From Candidatus Kouleothrix ribensis (GTDB lineage: Bacteria > Chloroflexota > Chloroflexia > Chloroflexales > Roseiflexaceae), in the NCBI GenBank assembly GCA_016722075.1, contig JADKGW010000001.1, positions 310,001-374,000 on the forward strand: DNA of 64,000 nucleotides, read 5' to 3'. Both the position numbers and the translations under genes were made by a program. Shown here in pieces: positions 1 through 6,781 of the stretch. Under the pieces are notes generated by a model. That model saw nothing but the letters and a program-made list of their open reading frames with translations. It was not told the DNA's origin and did not search any database. How positions within the stretch are numbered: the first letter of the stretch is position 1; each line of letters starts with the position of its first letter.

Positions 1-574
1 GTTTGGCGTCGAGCACCCCCACCACTTCGAAGCCCACGCCATTGATCGTGATGCGCTGGCCGATGCCGTCGTTCGGGCTGCCGAATAGCTTCTTGGCCAC
101 CTCGCCGCCCAGCACCGCCACGCGCACGCTCTCGCGCTCTTCGGCGGCGGTGTACAGCCGCCCAGCGCCCAGGTCTTTCGGCAGTATGCTGAAATAGCTG
201 GGGGTGACGCCGTTGATGCTGTAGCTATACTGGCGGCCGCCCGCGCTAACCTGGGCCGAGCGCGTGAGCTGGGCCGCGACAGTGCCATCGGCCACGGCGC
301 CTGCGTCGATCAGCGCCTGGGCATCGGCGGCGCTCAGCTGCGGCTCTTGCTGCGCGCTGACCTTGCGGTCGGTCGAGCCGGCGAAGACATAGAACGAGCC
401 GATGCCCAGCTGGTCGAACTGGCTATCGAGGTACTGGCGGAAGCCATTGCCGATCGCCAGCATACCGATCACCGCGCCGACGCCAATAATAATGCCGAGC
501 ATGGTCAGCAGCGAGCGCAGTTTATTCGTTCGTAGCGCGATCAGCGCCACGCGGAGAGACTCGAGCAGGTTCAT
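1..574 (-). CDS. MacB-type ABC transporter permease, C-terminal part beyond window
   Basis: Only the first 191 codons are present; the gene runs off the left edge. The product begins MNLLESLRVALIALRTNKLR, followed by a hydrophobic segment (about residues 22-42, LLTMLGIIIGVGAVIGM), the N-terminal membrane anchor of FtsX/MacB-type permeases. The rest is the start of the large extracytoplasmic MacB-PCD domain (QLGIGSFYVFAGS, then VAVLGGEVAKKLFG and GQRITINGVGFEVVGVLDAK), which contacts the periplasmic-type adaptor. It starts 17 bases after the ATPase gene, and the adaptor gene lies upstream on the same strand, so the three form a tripartite efflux or macrolide/lipid-type export operon. The substrate cannot be read from sequence. 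The three C-terminal membrane helices expected for this family should lie left of the window. Confidence 0.9.
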   Translation of the reverse strand, partial: MNLLESLRVALIALRTNKLRSLLTMLGIIIGVGAVIGMLAIGNGFRQYLDSQFDQLGIGSFYVFAGSTDRKVSAQQEPQLSAADAQALIDAGAVADGTVAAQLTRSAQVSAGGRQYSYSINGVTPSYFSILPKDLGAGRLYTAAEERESVRVAVLGGEVAKKLFGSPNDGIGQRITINGVGFEVVGVLDAK

Positions 575-591
575 CGCACCCTCTTCAAAAC

Positions 592-1320
592 TTACGCGGC
601 GATCAGCGCGGGCTGCTCGGTGTCGACTTCTAGCCGTGTGGCTACCAGCTCGTCGCTGGCTACCAGCCCATCGCGCACACTGATCACCCGCCGGGCGTGC
701 CGGGCCACCTCGGGATCGTGCGTCACCAGGATGACGGTGATGCCCTGCTCGCGGTTGAGCTGCTGGAAGATGCCCATGATCTCTTCGCCAGTGCGTGTAT
801 CGAGCGCGCCAGTTGGCTCGTCGGCCATCAGAATCCGCGGCCGGTTTACTAGCGCACGGGCAATCGCCACACGCTGCTGCTGGCCGCCCGAAAGCTCGTT
901 GGGCTTATGGTACATCCGCTCGGCCATGCCCACCGCGCGCAGCGCCGCCTCGGCCTGGAGGTGCCGGTCGCCCTTGCCGCCATACAGCAGCGGCAGCTCG
1001 ACATTGCGCAGCGCCGAGGTGCGTTGCAGCAACATGTACTGCTGGAACACGAAGCCGATCTTCTGGTTGCGAATGGCCGCGAGCTGGTTGTCGCTCAGGC
1101 TGCCCACATCGACGCCGTCGATCAGGTACGCGCCATCGCTGGGCTGGTCGAGGCAGCCAATAATGTTCATCAAGGTGCTCTTGCCGCTGCCCGACGGCCC
1201 CATGATTGCGACCATCTCGCCCTCGGCGATCGTGAGCGACACGCCGCGCAAGGCCTGGACCTCGACATCGCCCATCTGGTAGATCTTGGTGAGGTTCTGA
1301 ACCTCGATCAGGTTAGTCAT
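592..1320 (-). CDS. MacB/LolD-type ABC transporter ATP-binding protein
   Basis: This 242-residue ATPase powers the permease encoded just downstream. Walker A is GPSGSGKST (41-49), the Q-loop lies in FQQ (92-94), the ABC signature is LSGGQQQR (143-150) and Walker B is ILMADE (163-168), followed by the D-loop GALD. The family resemblance is to MacB/LolD/FtsE importless ATPases. I chose the ATG that follows GGGAGA by about seven bases; a GTG seven codons upstream is in frame but has no ribosome site. The C-terminus (about 20 residues after the H-loop region) is slightly longer than in typical LolD. It is co-directional with the adaptor gene, but 180 bases separate them, mostly filled by a GCAGGTTG-type repeat array. 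Confidence 0.95.
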   Translation of the reverse strand: MTNLIEVQNLTKIYQMGDVEVQALRGVSLTIAEGEMVAIMGPSGSGKSTLMNIIGCLDQPSDGAYLIDGVDVGSLSDNQLAAIRNQKIGFVFQQYMLLQRTSALRNVELPLLYGGKGDRHLQAEAALRAVGMAERMYHKPNELSGGQQQRVAIARALVNRPRILMADEPTGALDTRTGEEIMGIFQQLNREQGITVILVTHDPEVARHARRVISVRDGLVASDELVATRLEVDTEQPALIAA

Positions 1321-1359
1321 TGCGCTATCTCCCACAAGCACCTGTTACCGATTACCCGT

Positions 1360-1494
1360 TCGCAGGTTGGAAGGTTAGAAGGTTCGCAGGTTGGAAGGTT
1401 TTCAACCTGCAATTTGCCAACCCGCCAACCCGCCAACCTGCAACTTGCCAACCTGCCGTCTGCAACCCGCCAACCTGCAACCTGCAACCTGCTG
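1360..1494. repeat. Short-unit array GCAGGTTG / CAACCTGC, head-to-head
   Basis: The array lies between the adaptor and ATPase genes of the efflux operon. The left part reads as repeats of GCAGGTTGGAAGGTT on the plus strand; from about position 1400 the same unit runs in the opposite orientation (CAACCTGC, GCCAACCC). The unit is 7-8 bases and imperfect. The two arms are complementary and could fold in the mRNA of this operon. A second array with the same unit sits at 12281-12362. Confidence 0.85.
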
Positions 1495-1500
1495 CCTAGC

Positions 1501-3258
1501 CTACTGCGGCCCGGTTGGGACAAAGGTGCTGACGGTATCTTTCACCAGTACCTGCTCGCCGGCTTTGAGGCCATCGATGATCTCGATCGACTCGTTGTTG
1601 CTCAGGCCGACTTTGACGATCCGGCGTTCGCTGGCCGGCGTCTGCGTCTGTGGGTTGGGCTGGCCGCTGGTGGGAATGAGCACATAGCTCTGGCCATTCT
1701 CCGACTGCACGGCCCGGCGCGGCACCAGCACAACCTGCTCTTTGCGTTGGGTTTCGATCTGCGCGGCGGCGGTCATGCCTGGGCGAATCGCCGGGTCGCT
1801 GGTCTTGATCTCGACCGTCACATCATAGGTGTTGGTGCCTTTGTCGCTTTTGGTCGCCAGCGGGTCGATATTGGTGACGACGCCGGAGATATTGGCGTTG
1901 GGCAGCGCATCGAGCACGATCGTTACGGGCTGGCCGCTCACGATCTGCGCCACATCGAGCTCGTCGACCGGCACCGTAATATGGAAGCTGCGCAGGTCGG
2001 CAATTGCGATCACGCCGTTCTGGCCGGCGCGCTCGCCCACGCGCAGGTCGATCCGCGCGACGGTGGCGGCGAATGGTGCGCTGAGCGTGGCCTGATCGAG
2101 GGCGCGCTGGGCGGCTTTGAGCAGCGCGGTGGCGCGCGCCACGCCGGCTTCAGCGCGTGCCAGATCGCTGGTGTTCGGGTCGCCGCTGAGCTTATCGAGC
2201 TGGGCCTGGGCAATCACCACGCCAGCCTGGGCAGCGGCGACATTGCCGGCCTGGTTGCCGCCGGTAAGCTTGGCCAGCTCGGCCCTGGCACTCTCGAGAT
2301 CGGCCTGGGCCTGCACGAGATCGGTATTGCTGCCGGTCTGGGCCTTGCGTACATCGGCCTCGCGCTGCTGGAGCGTGATGATCTCGTTCTTTTTGGCATC
2401 GTCATAGGCGATCTGGGCCTTGGTGAGGGCCGCGTCAGCATCTTGCACATCGCGCAGCGCGGCTGCTTCCTGGTCTTTGTTGGCCTGCGGCAGATCCTGG
2501 CCAAAGCTGGCATACTGATCGGCTAACTTCTTGTTATCCCACTTAATCGTCGAGTAGGCGTCCTGCTTGTTGCGCAGCGCATTGGCGGCGGCCTCGAGAT
2601 CGAGCCGCGCGCGCTCTTTGGCGCTGGCCAGGTCGGCGCGCGCCTGGGCCAGGGCGGCCTCGGCCTGGGCGATATCGGCGTCGCCGCTGGCGGTGTTGCC
2701 GGCTTGCAGCCGGGCCATGCGATCCTGGGCCTTCTGGAGCCGTGCGCGCGCGGCTGCAATATCGGCCGCAGTCACCTGGCCGCGGGCCTGCTGGGCCTGG
2801 GCCTGGGCCTGGGCCACGCGCGCCTTGGCCTCGGCGATCTCTTGTGGTGTCGCCGCGTTGCGCAGCTTATCGCGGTCGGCCTGGGCTTGCTGAAGATCGG
2901 CCTGGGCCTGATCGACTTTCAGCTGGAGATCGGTGGCATCGAGGGTGGCCAGCGCCTGGCCGGCCTGCACCTGGTCGCCCGGCTTCACCAGGATCGTTGT
3001 GACAATACCATCTTCGGCGAAGCGCAGCTCGGCGCGTGCCTGCGCCTCGACACTGCCGGTCGCATTCACCGTCGCGCCGATCGCGCCAGTCGAGGCGCTG
3101 GTGGTTGTCCAGCCGGCCAGAGTCGCAGTGGTGGCGCCCGCGCCCAGGCGTGAGATCGCCCAGCCCCCGGCCAGCACGAGCGCGAGTATCACGCCGCCGA
3201 TAATCCACCACTTGCGCCCGATCCGCAGACGTTTGCGGGGTGTCGCGATTGTAGCCAT
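1501..3258 (-). CDS. MacA/HlyD-type efflux adaptor with a very long coiled-coil hairpin
   Basis: A 585-residue membrane-fusion protein. Residues about 13-35 (WWIIGGVILALVLAGGWAI) form the N-terminal membrane anchor. A first half-lipoyl motif (GIVTTILVKPGDQVQAGQALATLD) is followed by roughly 300 residues of Ala/Gln-rich heptads (QAQADLQQAQADRDKL and similar), then the second half-lipoyl (APFAATVARIDLRVGERAG) and the beta-barrel and membrane-proximal domains. Typical MacA is near 370 residues, so the helical hairpin is clearly expanded, with several helical stretches separated by short breaks. A longer hairpin could span a thick envelope; that is inference. The ATG was chosen because GAAGGAG precedes it by about eight bases; an upstream TTG lacks a site. 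It is the first gene of the efflux operon. Confidence 0.93.
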   Translation of the reverse strand: MATIATPRKRLRIGRKWWIIGGVILALVLAGGWAISRLGAGATTATLAGWTTTSASTGAIGATVNATGSVEAQARAELRFAEDGIVTTILVKPGDQVQAGQALATLDATDLQLKVDQAQADLQQAQADRDKLRNAATPQEIAEAKARVAQAQAQAQQARGQVTAADIAAARARLQKAQDRMARLQAGNTASGDADIAQAEAALAQARADLASAKERARLDLEAAANALRNKQDAYSTIKWDNKKLADQYASFGQDLPQANKDQEAAALRDVQDADAALTKAQIAYDDAKKNEIITLQQREADVRKAQTGSNTDLVQAQADLESARAELAKLTGGNQAGNVAAAQAGVVIAQAQLDKLSGDPNTSDLARAEAGVARATALLKAAQRALDQATLSAPFAATVARIDLRVGERAGQNGVIAIADLRSFHITVPVDELDVAQIVSGQPVTIVLDALPNANISGVVTNIDPLATKSDKGTNTYDVTVEIKTSDPAIRPGMTAAAQIETQRKEQVVLVPRRAVQSENGQSYVLIPTSGQPNPQTQTPASERRIVKVGLSNNESIEIIDGLKAGEQVLVKDTVSTFVPTGPQ

Positions 3259-3682
3259 TGTTCCACGCTCCTTCAAGCATGTTTTCGGATGTTCTGTGCA
3301 TAGTATTGATCATTTGACGCTTCGCCCCAACCGGCAGTTGCACGAATTGCCCCCCCGGCTGTTTGGCTGCCGTACGATCAGCTTTTAGGCGGATGTGACT
3401 CCGCCTTAAGGCTGAGACGGCATGAGCACCAGGCGCACACAGCCGGTGGCGCGTGTGTCGTTTCGACGCATGCGCCCGCTCGAATTCCCAACACCACCGG
3501 CAGGCCGGTCGTGACATGGGCGCTCGTGGCTGGCCTCATGCATAGTCTACGCATAACCGCAGTATAGGTTGCAGGTGCCGCAGCAGTGGATCTGGGCTTG
3601 ATTCGGAAACCGCTTTACGTGGTACAATAGCCCGGCCGTACGCCACAGCTGGTCTGCCCTGGCCAGCGCACAGGATCGCTCT
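3259..3682. other. Divergent intergenic region between the efflux operon and the FGGY kinase
   Basis: There is no credible reading frame here. It holds a small hairpin (AGGCGGA, six-base loop, TCCGCCT at 3387-3406) in the leader of the efflux operon and a possible plus-strand promoter: TTGATT at 3598, 19 bases, TACAAT at 3623-3628. The promoter is weak by consensus and is only a candidate. Confidence 0.5.
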
Positions 3683-5182
3683 ATGACACAGTATCTGCTT
3701 GGGATCGATCAAGGCGGCAGCGGAAGCCGCGCAATCGTGCTTGACGCCGACGGTGCCGTGGTTGGCTACGGCTACCAGCCGGTCAGCCGGATCTACCCCC
3801 AGCCCGGCTGGGTCGAGCAGGAGCCATTGGCGATTGCCGCGAGCGTGCGCGGCGCGATCGAGTCGGCGGTGGCGCAGGCCGGCTGTGCTGCCGATCGGAT
3901 CATCGGCTGCGGGATCACCTCGCAGCGCGACACTGTATTTGCGTGGGATGCCGAGACCGGCGTGCCAATCGGTAATGCGATCACCTGGCAGGATCTGCGC
4001 ACCGTGCCGCTGGTGGCCGAGGTGGCCGGCTGGCCGCTGGCCCACGAGCGCCGCGAGCGGCTGGGCCAGTTCCCCGGCGCCTACAGCTCGGCTATGCACA
4101 TGGCCTGGCGCATGCGCTACGACCCGGCCTTTCGCCGCGCGGCCGACGCAGGCCGGCTGCGCTGCTCGCTGGCGGCCGGCTGGCTGATCCAGGCGCTCGG
4201 CCGGCTGTACGAGCACGCGCTCGACTACTCGCTGGCCCAGGGTATGACCATCCTCGACTTCCGGCGCAAGCAGCTGTGGGCCGAGTGGGTCGATTACCTG
4301 AACTTGCCGCGCCAGGCGCTGCCGCAGCCGGTGCCAACGCTGCACCCGTTCGGCGAGATCGTGGTGACCGACGCGCACGGCGGGCGCGCGGCCGTGCCGG
4401 TGCTGGCGATGATCAGCGATCAGCAGGGCGCGCTGTTCGGCTACGACTGCCGCGCGCCGGGCCAGGCCGCCTGCACCCACGGCACCGCCTCGTTCGTGAA
4501 TGTTGTTGCCGGCAACCAGCCGCCGCCCAGCGGCCGCACAAAAACCTACCTGGCCTGGGAGATCGACGGCACACCGACCTACAGCCTCGAGGCCGATACC
4601 ACCGTCACCGGCGCGGTGATCCGCTGGATGCAAGAGCAGATGGGCTGGCTGCACCGCCCGGCCGACCTGGGCGCGCTGGCGCTGTCGGTGCCCGATGCCG
4701 CCGGCGTGGTGTTCGTGCCGGCCTTCACCGGCCTGGGCGTGCCCAGCGAGGATCGCACCGCGCGCGGCACACTGCTCGGCATGACTCTCGATACCACGCC
4801 GGCGCATATTGCGCGGGCCTTCCTCGACTCGATCGGCTACCAGCTGAGCGATATCCTCGCCGCGATTAGCGAGGATACCGGTATCGTGATCGAGCGCCTG
4901 TACGTCGGCGGCGGGGTGTCGGCGAGCGATGCGGCCTGCCAGATCCAGGCCGACCTGCTGGGCATCCCGGTGGTGCGCGCGCATAATACCGAGACGAGCG
5001 CCCGCGCTGCGGCGCTACTGGGCGGCCTGGGTGCGCGGGCCTGGCCAAGCCTGGCGGCACTGCCGCGCTTGCCTGGCCCCGAGACGGTATTCGAGCCCAG
5101 CACCGACGCCGGCCGGTACGCCGCTGGGCAGGCGGCATGGCGCCGGGCGCTCGTGCGTGCCCAGCATTGGGAAATCTCGTAA
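3683..5182 (+). CDS. FGGY-family carbohydrate kinase, glycerol-kinase-like
   Basis: A 499-residue sugar/polyol kinase that phosphorylates its substrate with ATP. The N-terminal phosphate-binding loop is GIDQGGSGSRA (7-17); WVEQEP (43-48) and TWQD (101-104) match glycerol kinase; the proposed catalytic base is D246 in SDQQGALFG; and the C-terminal adenosine motif YVGGGVSASD is intact. In GlpK the glycerol contacts are an Arg-Glu pair (NQRET); here the equivalent is SQRDT, with Asp for Glu, so glycerol itself is not assured. No glycerol-3-phosphate dehydrogenase or uptake facilitator is adjacent. The M29 aminopeptidase gene follows 61 bases downstream on the same strand. Full length for the family. 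Confidence 0.9.
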   Translation: MTQYLLGIDQGGSGSRAIVLDADGAVVGYGYQPVSRIYPQPGWVEQEPLAIAASVRGAIESAVAQAGCAADRIIGCGITSQRDTVFAWDAETGVPIGNAITWQDLRTVPLVAEVAGWPLAHERRERLGQFPGAYSSAMHMAWRMRYDPAFRRAADAGRLRCSLAAGWLIQALGRLYEHALDYSLAQGMTILDFRRKQLWAEWVDYLNLPRQALPQPVPTLHPFGEIVVTDAHGGRAAVPVLAMISDQQGALFGYDCRAPGQAACTHGTASFVNVVAGNQPPPSGRTKTYLAWEIDGTPTYSLEADTTVTGAVIRWMQEQMGWLHRPADLGALALSVPDAAGVVFVPAFTGLGVPSEDRTARGTLLGMTLDTTPAHIARAFLDSIGYQLSDILAAISEDTGIVIERLYVGGGVSASDAACQIQADLLGIPVVRAHNTETSARAAALLGGLGARAWPSLAALPRLPGPETVFEPSTDAGRYAAGQAAWRRALVRAQHWEIS

Positions 5183-5185
5183 TTT

Positions 5186-5230
5186 ACACGACGTACGCAG
5201 CCGGTGTTTTGCCTGCGGCAGCATTGCCCG
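5186..5230 (+). repeat. Leader-only copy of the dispersed leader/palindrome element
   Basis: ACGTACGCAGCCGG, then TTTTGCCTGCGGCAGCAT, matches the leader seen before the hairpins at 27.5, 31.3 and 17.0 kb. Here no hairpin follows; the leader runs straight into the ribosome site (AAAGGAAG) of the aminopeptidase gene, so it forms that gene's 5' leader. GCCTGCGGC is itself a small inverted repeat. Confidence 0.65.
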
Positions 5231-5243
5231 AAAGGAAGCCCCA

Positions 5244-6347
5244 ATGCCTGATCCGCGTATGCTCAAGCTGGCCGAGATCCTGGTACACTACTCTGCTGCG
5301 GTACAGCCCGGCGACTGGGTCGTGATCCAGGCGGATACGCTGGCGCTGCCGCTGGTGACCGAGGTGCAGCGGCTGGTGACGCTCGCCGGTGGCAATGGCA
5401 CCGTGCTGCTCGCCGCCGACGAGCTTGACGAGGCGTTTCTTGGTGCCGCCAGCGATGCGCAGCTCGCGTGGATCGCGCCGACTGAGGCGGCAATCAACGC
5501 GCAGGCCGATGTGTCGATCCGCATCTCGGCGCCTAGTAACACCCGCGCCCTCACGGGGCTCGACCCGGCGCGCGCGCGCTTGCGCCAGCACGCCCGCCGT
5601 GACATGCTGCGTACCCGCATGCAGCGCGCGGCCGAGGGCCGGCTGCGCTGGGTGCTTACGCAGTTCCCCTGCCCGGCCTTCGCACAAGAGGCCGATATGA
5701 GCCTGCGCGAGTACGAAGACTTCGTGTATGCTGCGACATTCGCCGACCAGCCCGACCCGGTGGCGGCCTGGCGTGGCATCCACAGCACCCAGCAGCGCCT
5801 GGTCGATTGGCTGGCGGGCAAGCAGCAGGTGACGGTGCGCGGGCCGCATATCGACATGACCCTGTCGATCGCCGGGCGCACGTTCATCAACTCCGACGGC
5901 CGCCGCAATATGCCCAGCGGCGAAATCTTCACCGGCCCGGTCGAAGACTCGGCCAGCGGCTGGGTCGCGTTTAGCTACCCGGCCATCCGCGGCGGCCACG
6001 AGGTCGAGGGCGTCGAGTTCGAGTTCAAGCATGGCCGGGTGGTGCAGGCCCGCGCGCGTAAGAACCAGGCCTACCTGCTCAGCCAGCTCGACAGCGACCC
6101 CGGCGCGCGCTACCTCGGCGAGTTCGCGGTTGGCACCAACTACGGCATCCAGCGCTTCACCAAGAGCATCCTGTTCGACGAGAAGATCGGTGGCACGCTG
6201 CATATGGCCGTCGGCGCCGGCTACCCCGAAACCGGCAGCCAGAACCAGTCGAGCGTACACTGGGATTTCATCTGCGACATGCGCCACGACAGCGCGATCT
6301 GGGTTGATGGCGAGCTGTTCTACAAGGATGGCCAGTTTCAGGTGTAA
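5244..6347 (+). CDS. M29-family metallo-aminopeptidase (AmpS/AmpT-like)
   Basis: A 367-residue cytoplasmic aminopeptidase that removes N-terminal residues from peptides with a two-metal site. The M29 metal ligands are visible in order: E227 (MPSGE), E293 (YLGEFAVG), H320 (GGTLH), Y327, H339 and D341 (SSVHWD). The start ATG follows AAAGGAAG by about six bases; the frame stays open upstream through the end of the kinase gene, but that part overlaps the kinase and has no site. Family members are usually 370-410 residues, so it is complete. It could be co-transcribed with the kinase, though a functional tie is not obvious. Confidence 0.93.
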   Translation: MPDPRMLKLAEILVHYSAAVQPGDWVVIQADTLALPLVTEVQRLVTLAGGNGTVLLAADELDEAFLGAASDAQLAWIAPTEAAINAQADVSIRISAPSNTRALTGLDPARARLRQHARRDMLRTRMQRAAEGRLRWVLTQFPCPAFAQEADMSLREYEDFVYAATFADQPDPVAAWRGIHSTQQRLVDWLAGKQQVTVRGPHIDMTLSIAGRTFINSDGRRNMPSGEIFTGPVEDSASGWVAFSYPAIRGGHEVEGVEFEFKHGRVVQARARKNQAYLLSQLDSDPGARYLGEFAVGTNYGIQRFTKSILFDEKIGGTLHMAVGAGYPETGSQNQSSVHWDFICDMRHDSAIWVDGELFYKDGQFQV

Positions 6348-6352
6348 ACGAG

Positions 6353-6770
6353 ATGACGGGGTGACGGGGTGACGGGGTGACGGGGTGACACGATGATGGG
6401 GTGACGGGGTGACGGGGTGACAAGATGACACGATGACGGGGTGACGGGGTGACACGATGACACGATGACGGGGTGACACGATGACAGGGTGACGGGGTGA
6501 CACGATGACACGATGACGGGGTGACACGATGACACGATGACGGGGTGAAAGGGTTGCTAGATCATCTTGTCATCTTGTCATCTTGCCATCTTGTCATCTT
6601 GCCATCTTGCCATCTTGTCATCTTGTCACTGGGCCAGTGGGGTGTCGCCGCCGGGTGACACGATGACGGGGTTGCTAGGTCATCTTGCCATCTTGCCATC
6701 TTGCCATCTTGTCATCTTGTCATCTTGTCATCTTGCCATCTTGCCATCTTGCCATCTTATCATCTTGCCA
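6353..6770. repeat. Octamer array GACGGGGT/GACACGAT with inverted CATCTTGT/CATCTTGC arms
   Basis: From 6353 to about 6547 there are some two dozen 8-base units (GACGGGGT, GACACGAT, a few GACAAGAT). After a hinge GGGTTGCTAGATCATCTTG the orientation flips: CATCTTGT/CATCTTGC, the reverse complement of GACAAGAT, at 6562-6629. A second hinge (GGGGTTGCTAGGTCATCTTG, near 6669) starts a third block at 6681-6768. It fills the whole gap before the GH35 gene and ends ten bases before its ribosome site. Unit length 8 is not a multiple of 3, and the apparent in-frame protein extension here is an artefact of the repeat. Confidence 0.93.
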
Positions 6771-6781
6771 GAGGGGCCTAT

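Noticed and set aside
3536..4984. 482-codon minus-strand frame opposite the FGGY kinase
   Set aside because: Antisense shadow of a well-supported kinase; no motif and no ribosome site.
6353..6770. Octamer array as a CRISPR array
   Set aside because: Units are 8 bases with no spacers and there are no cas genes near.
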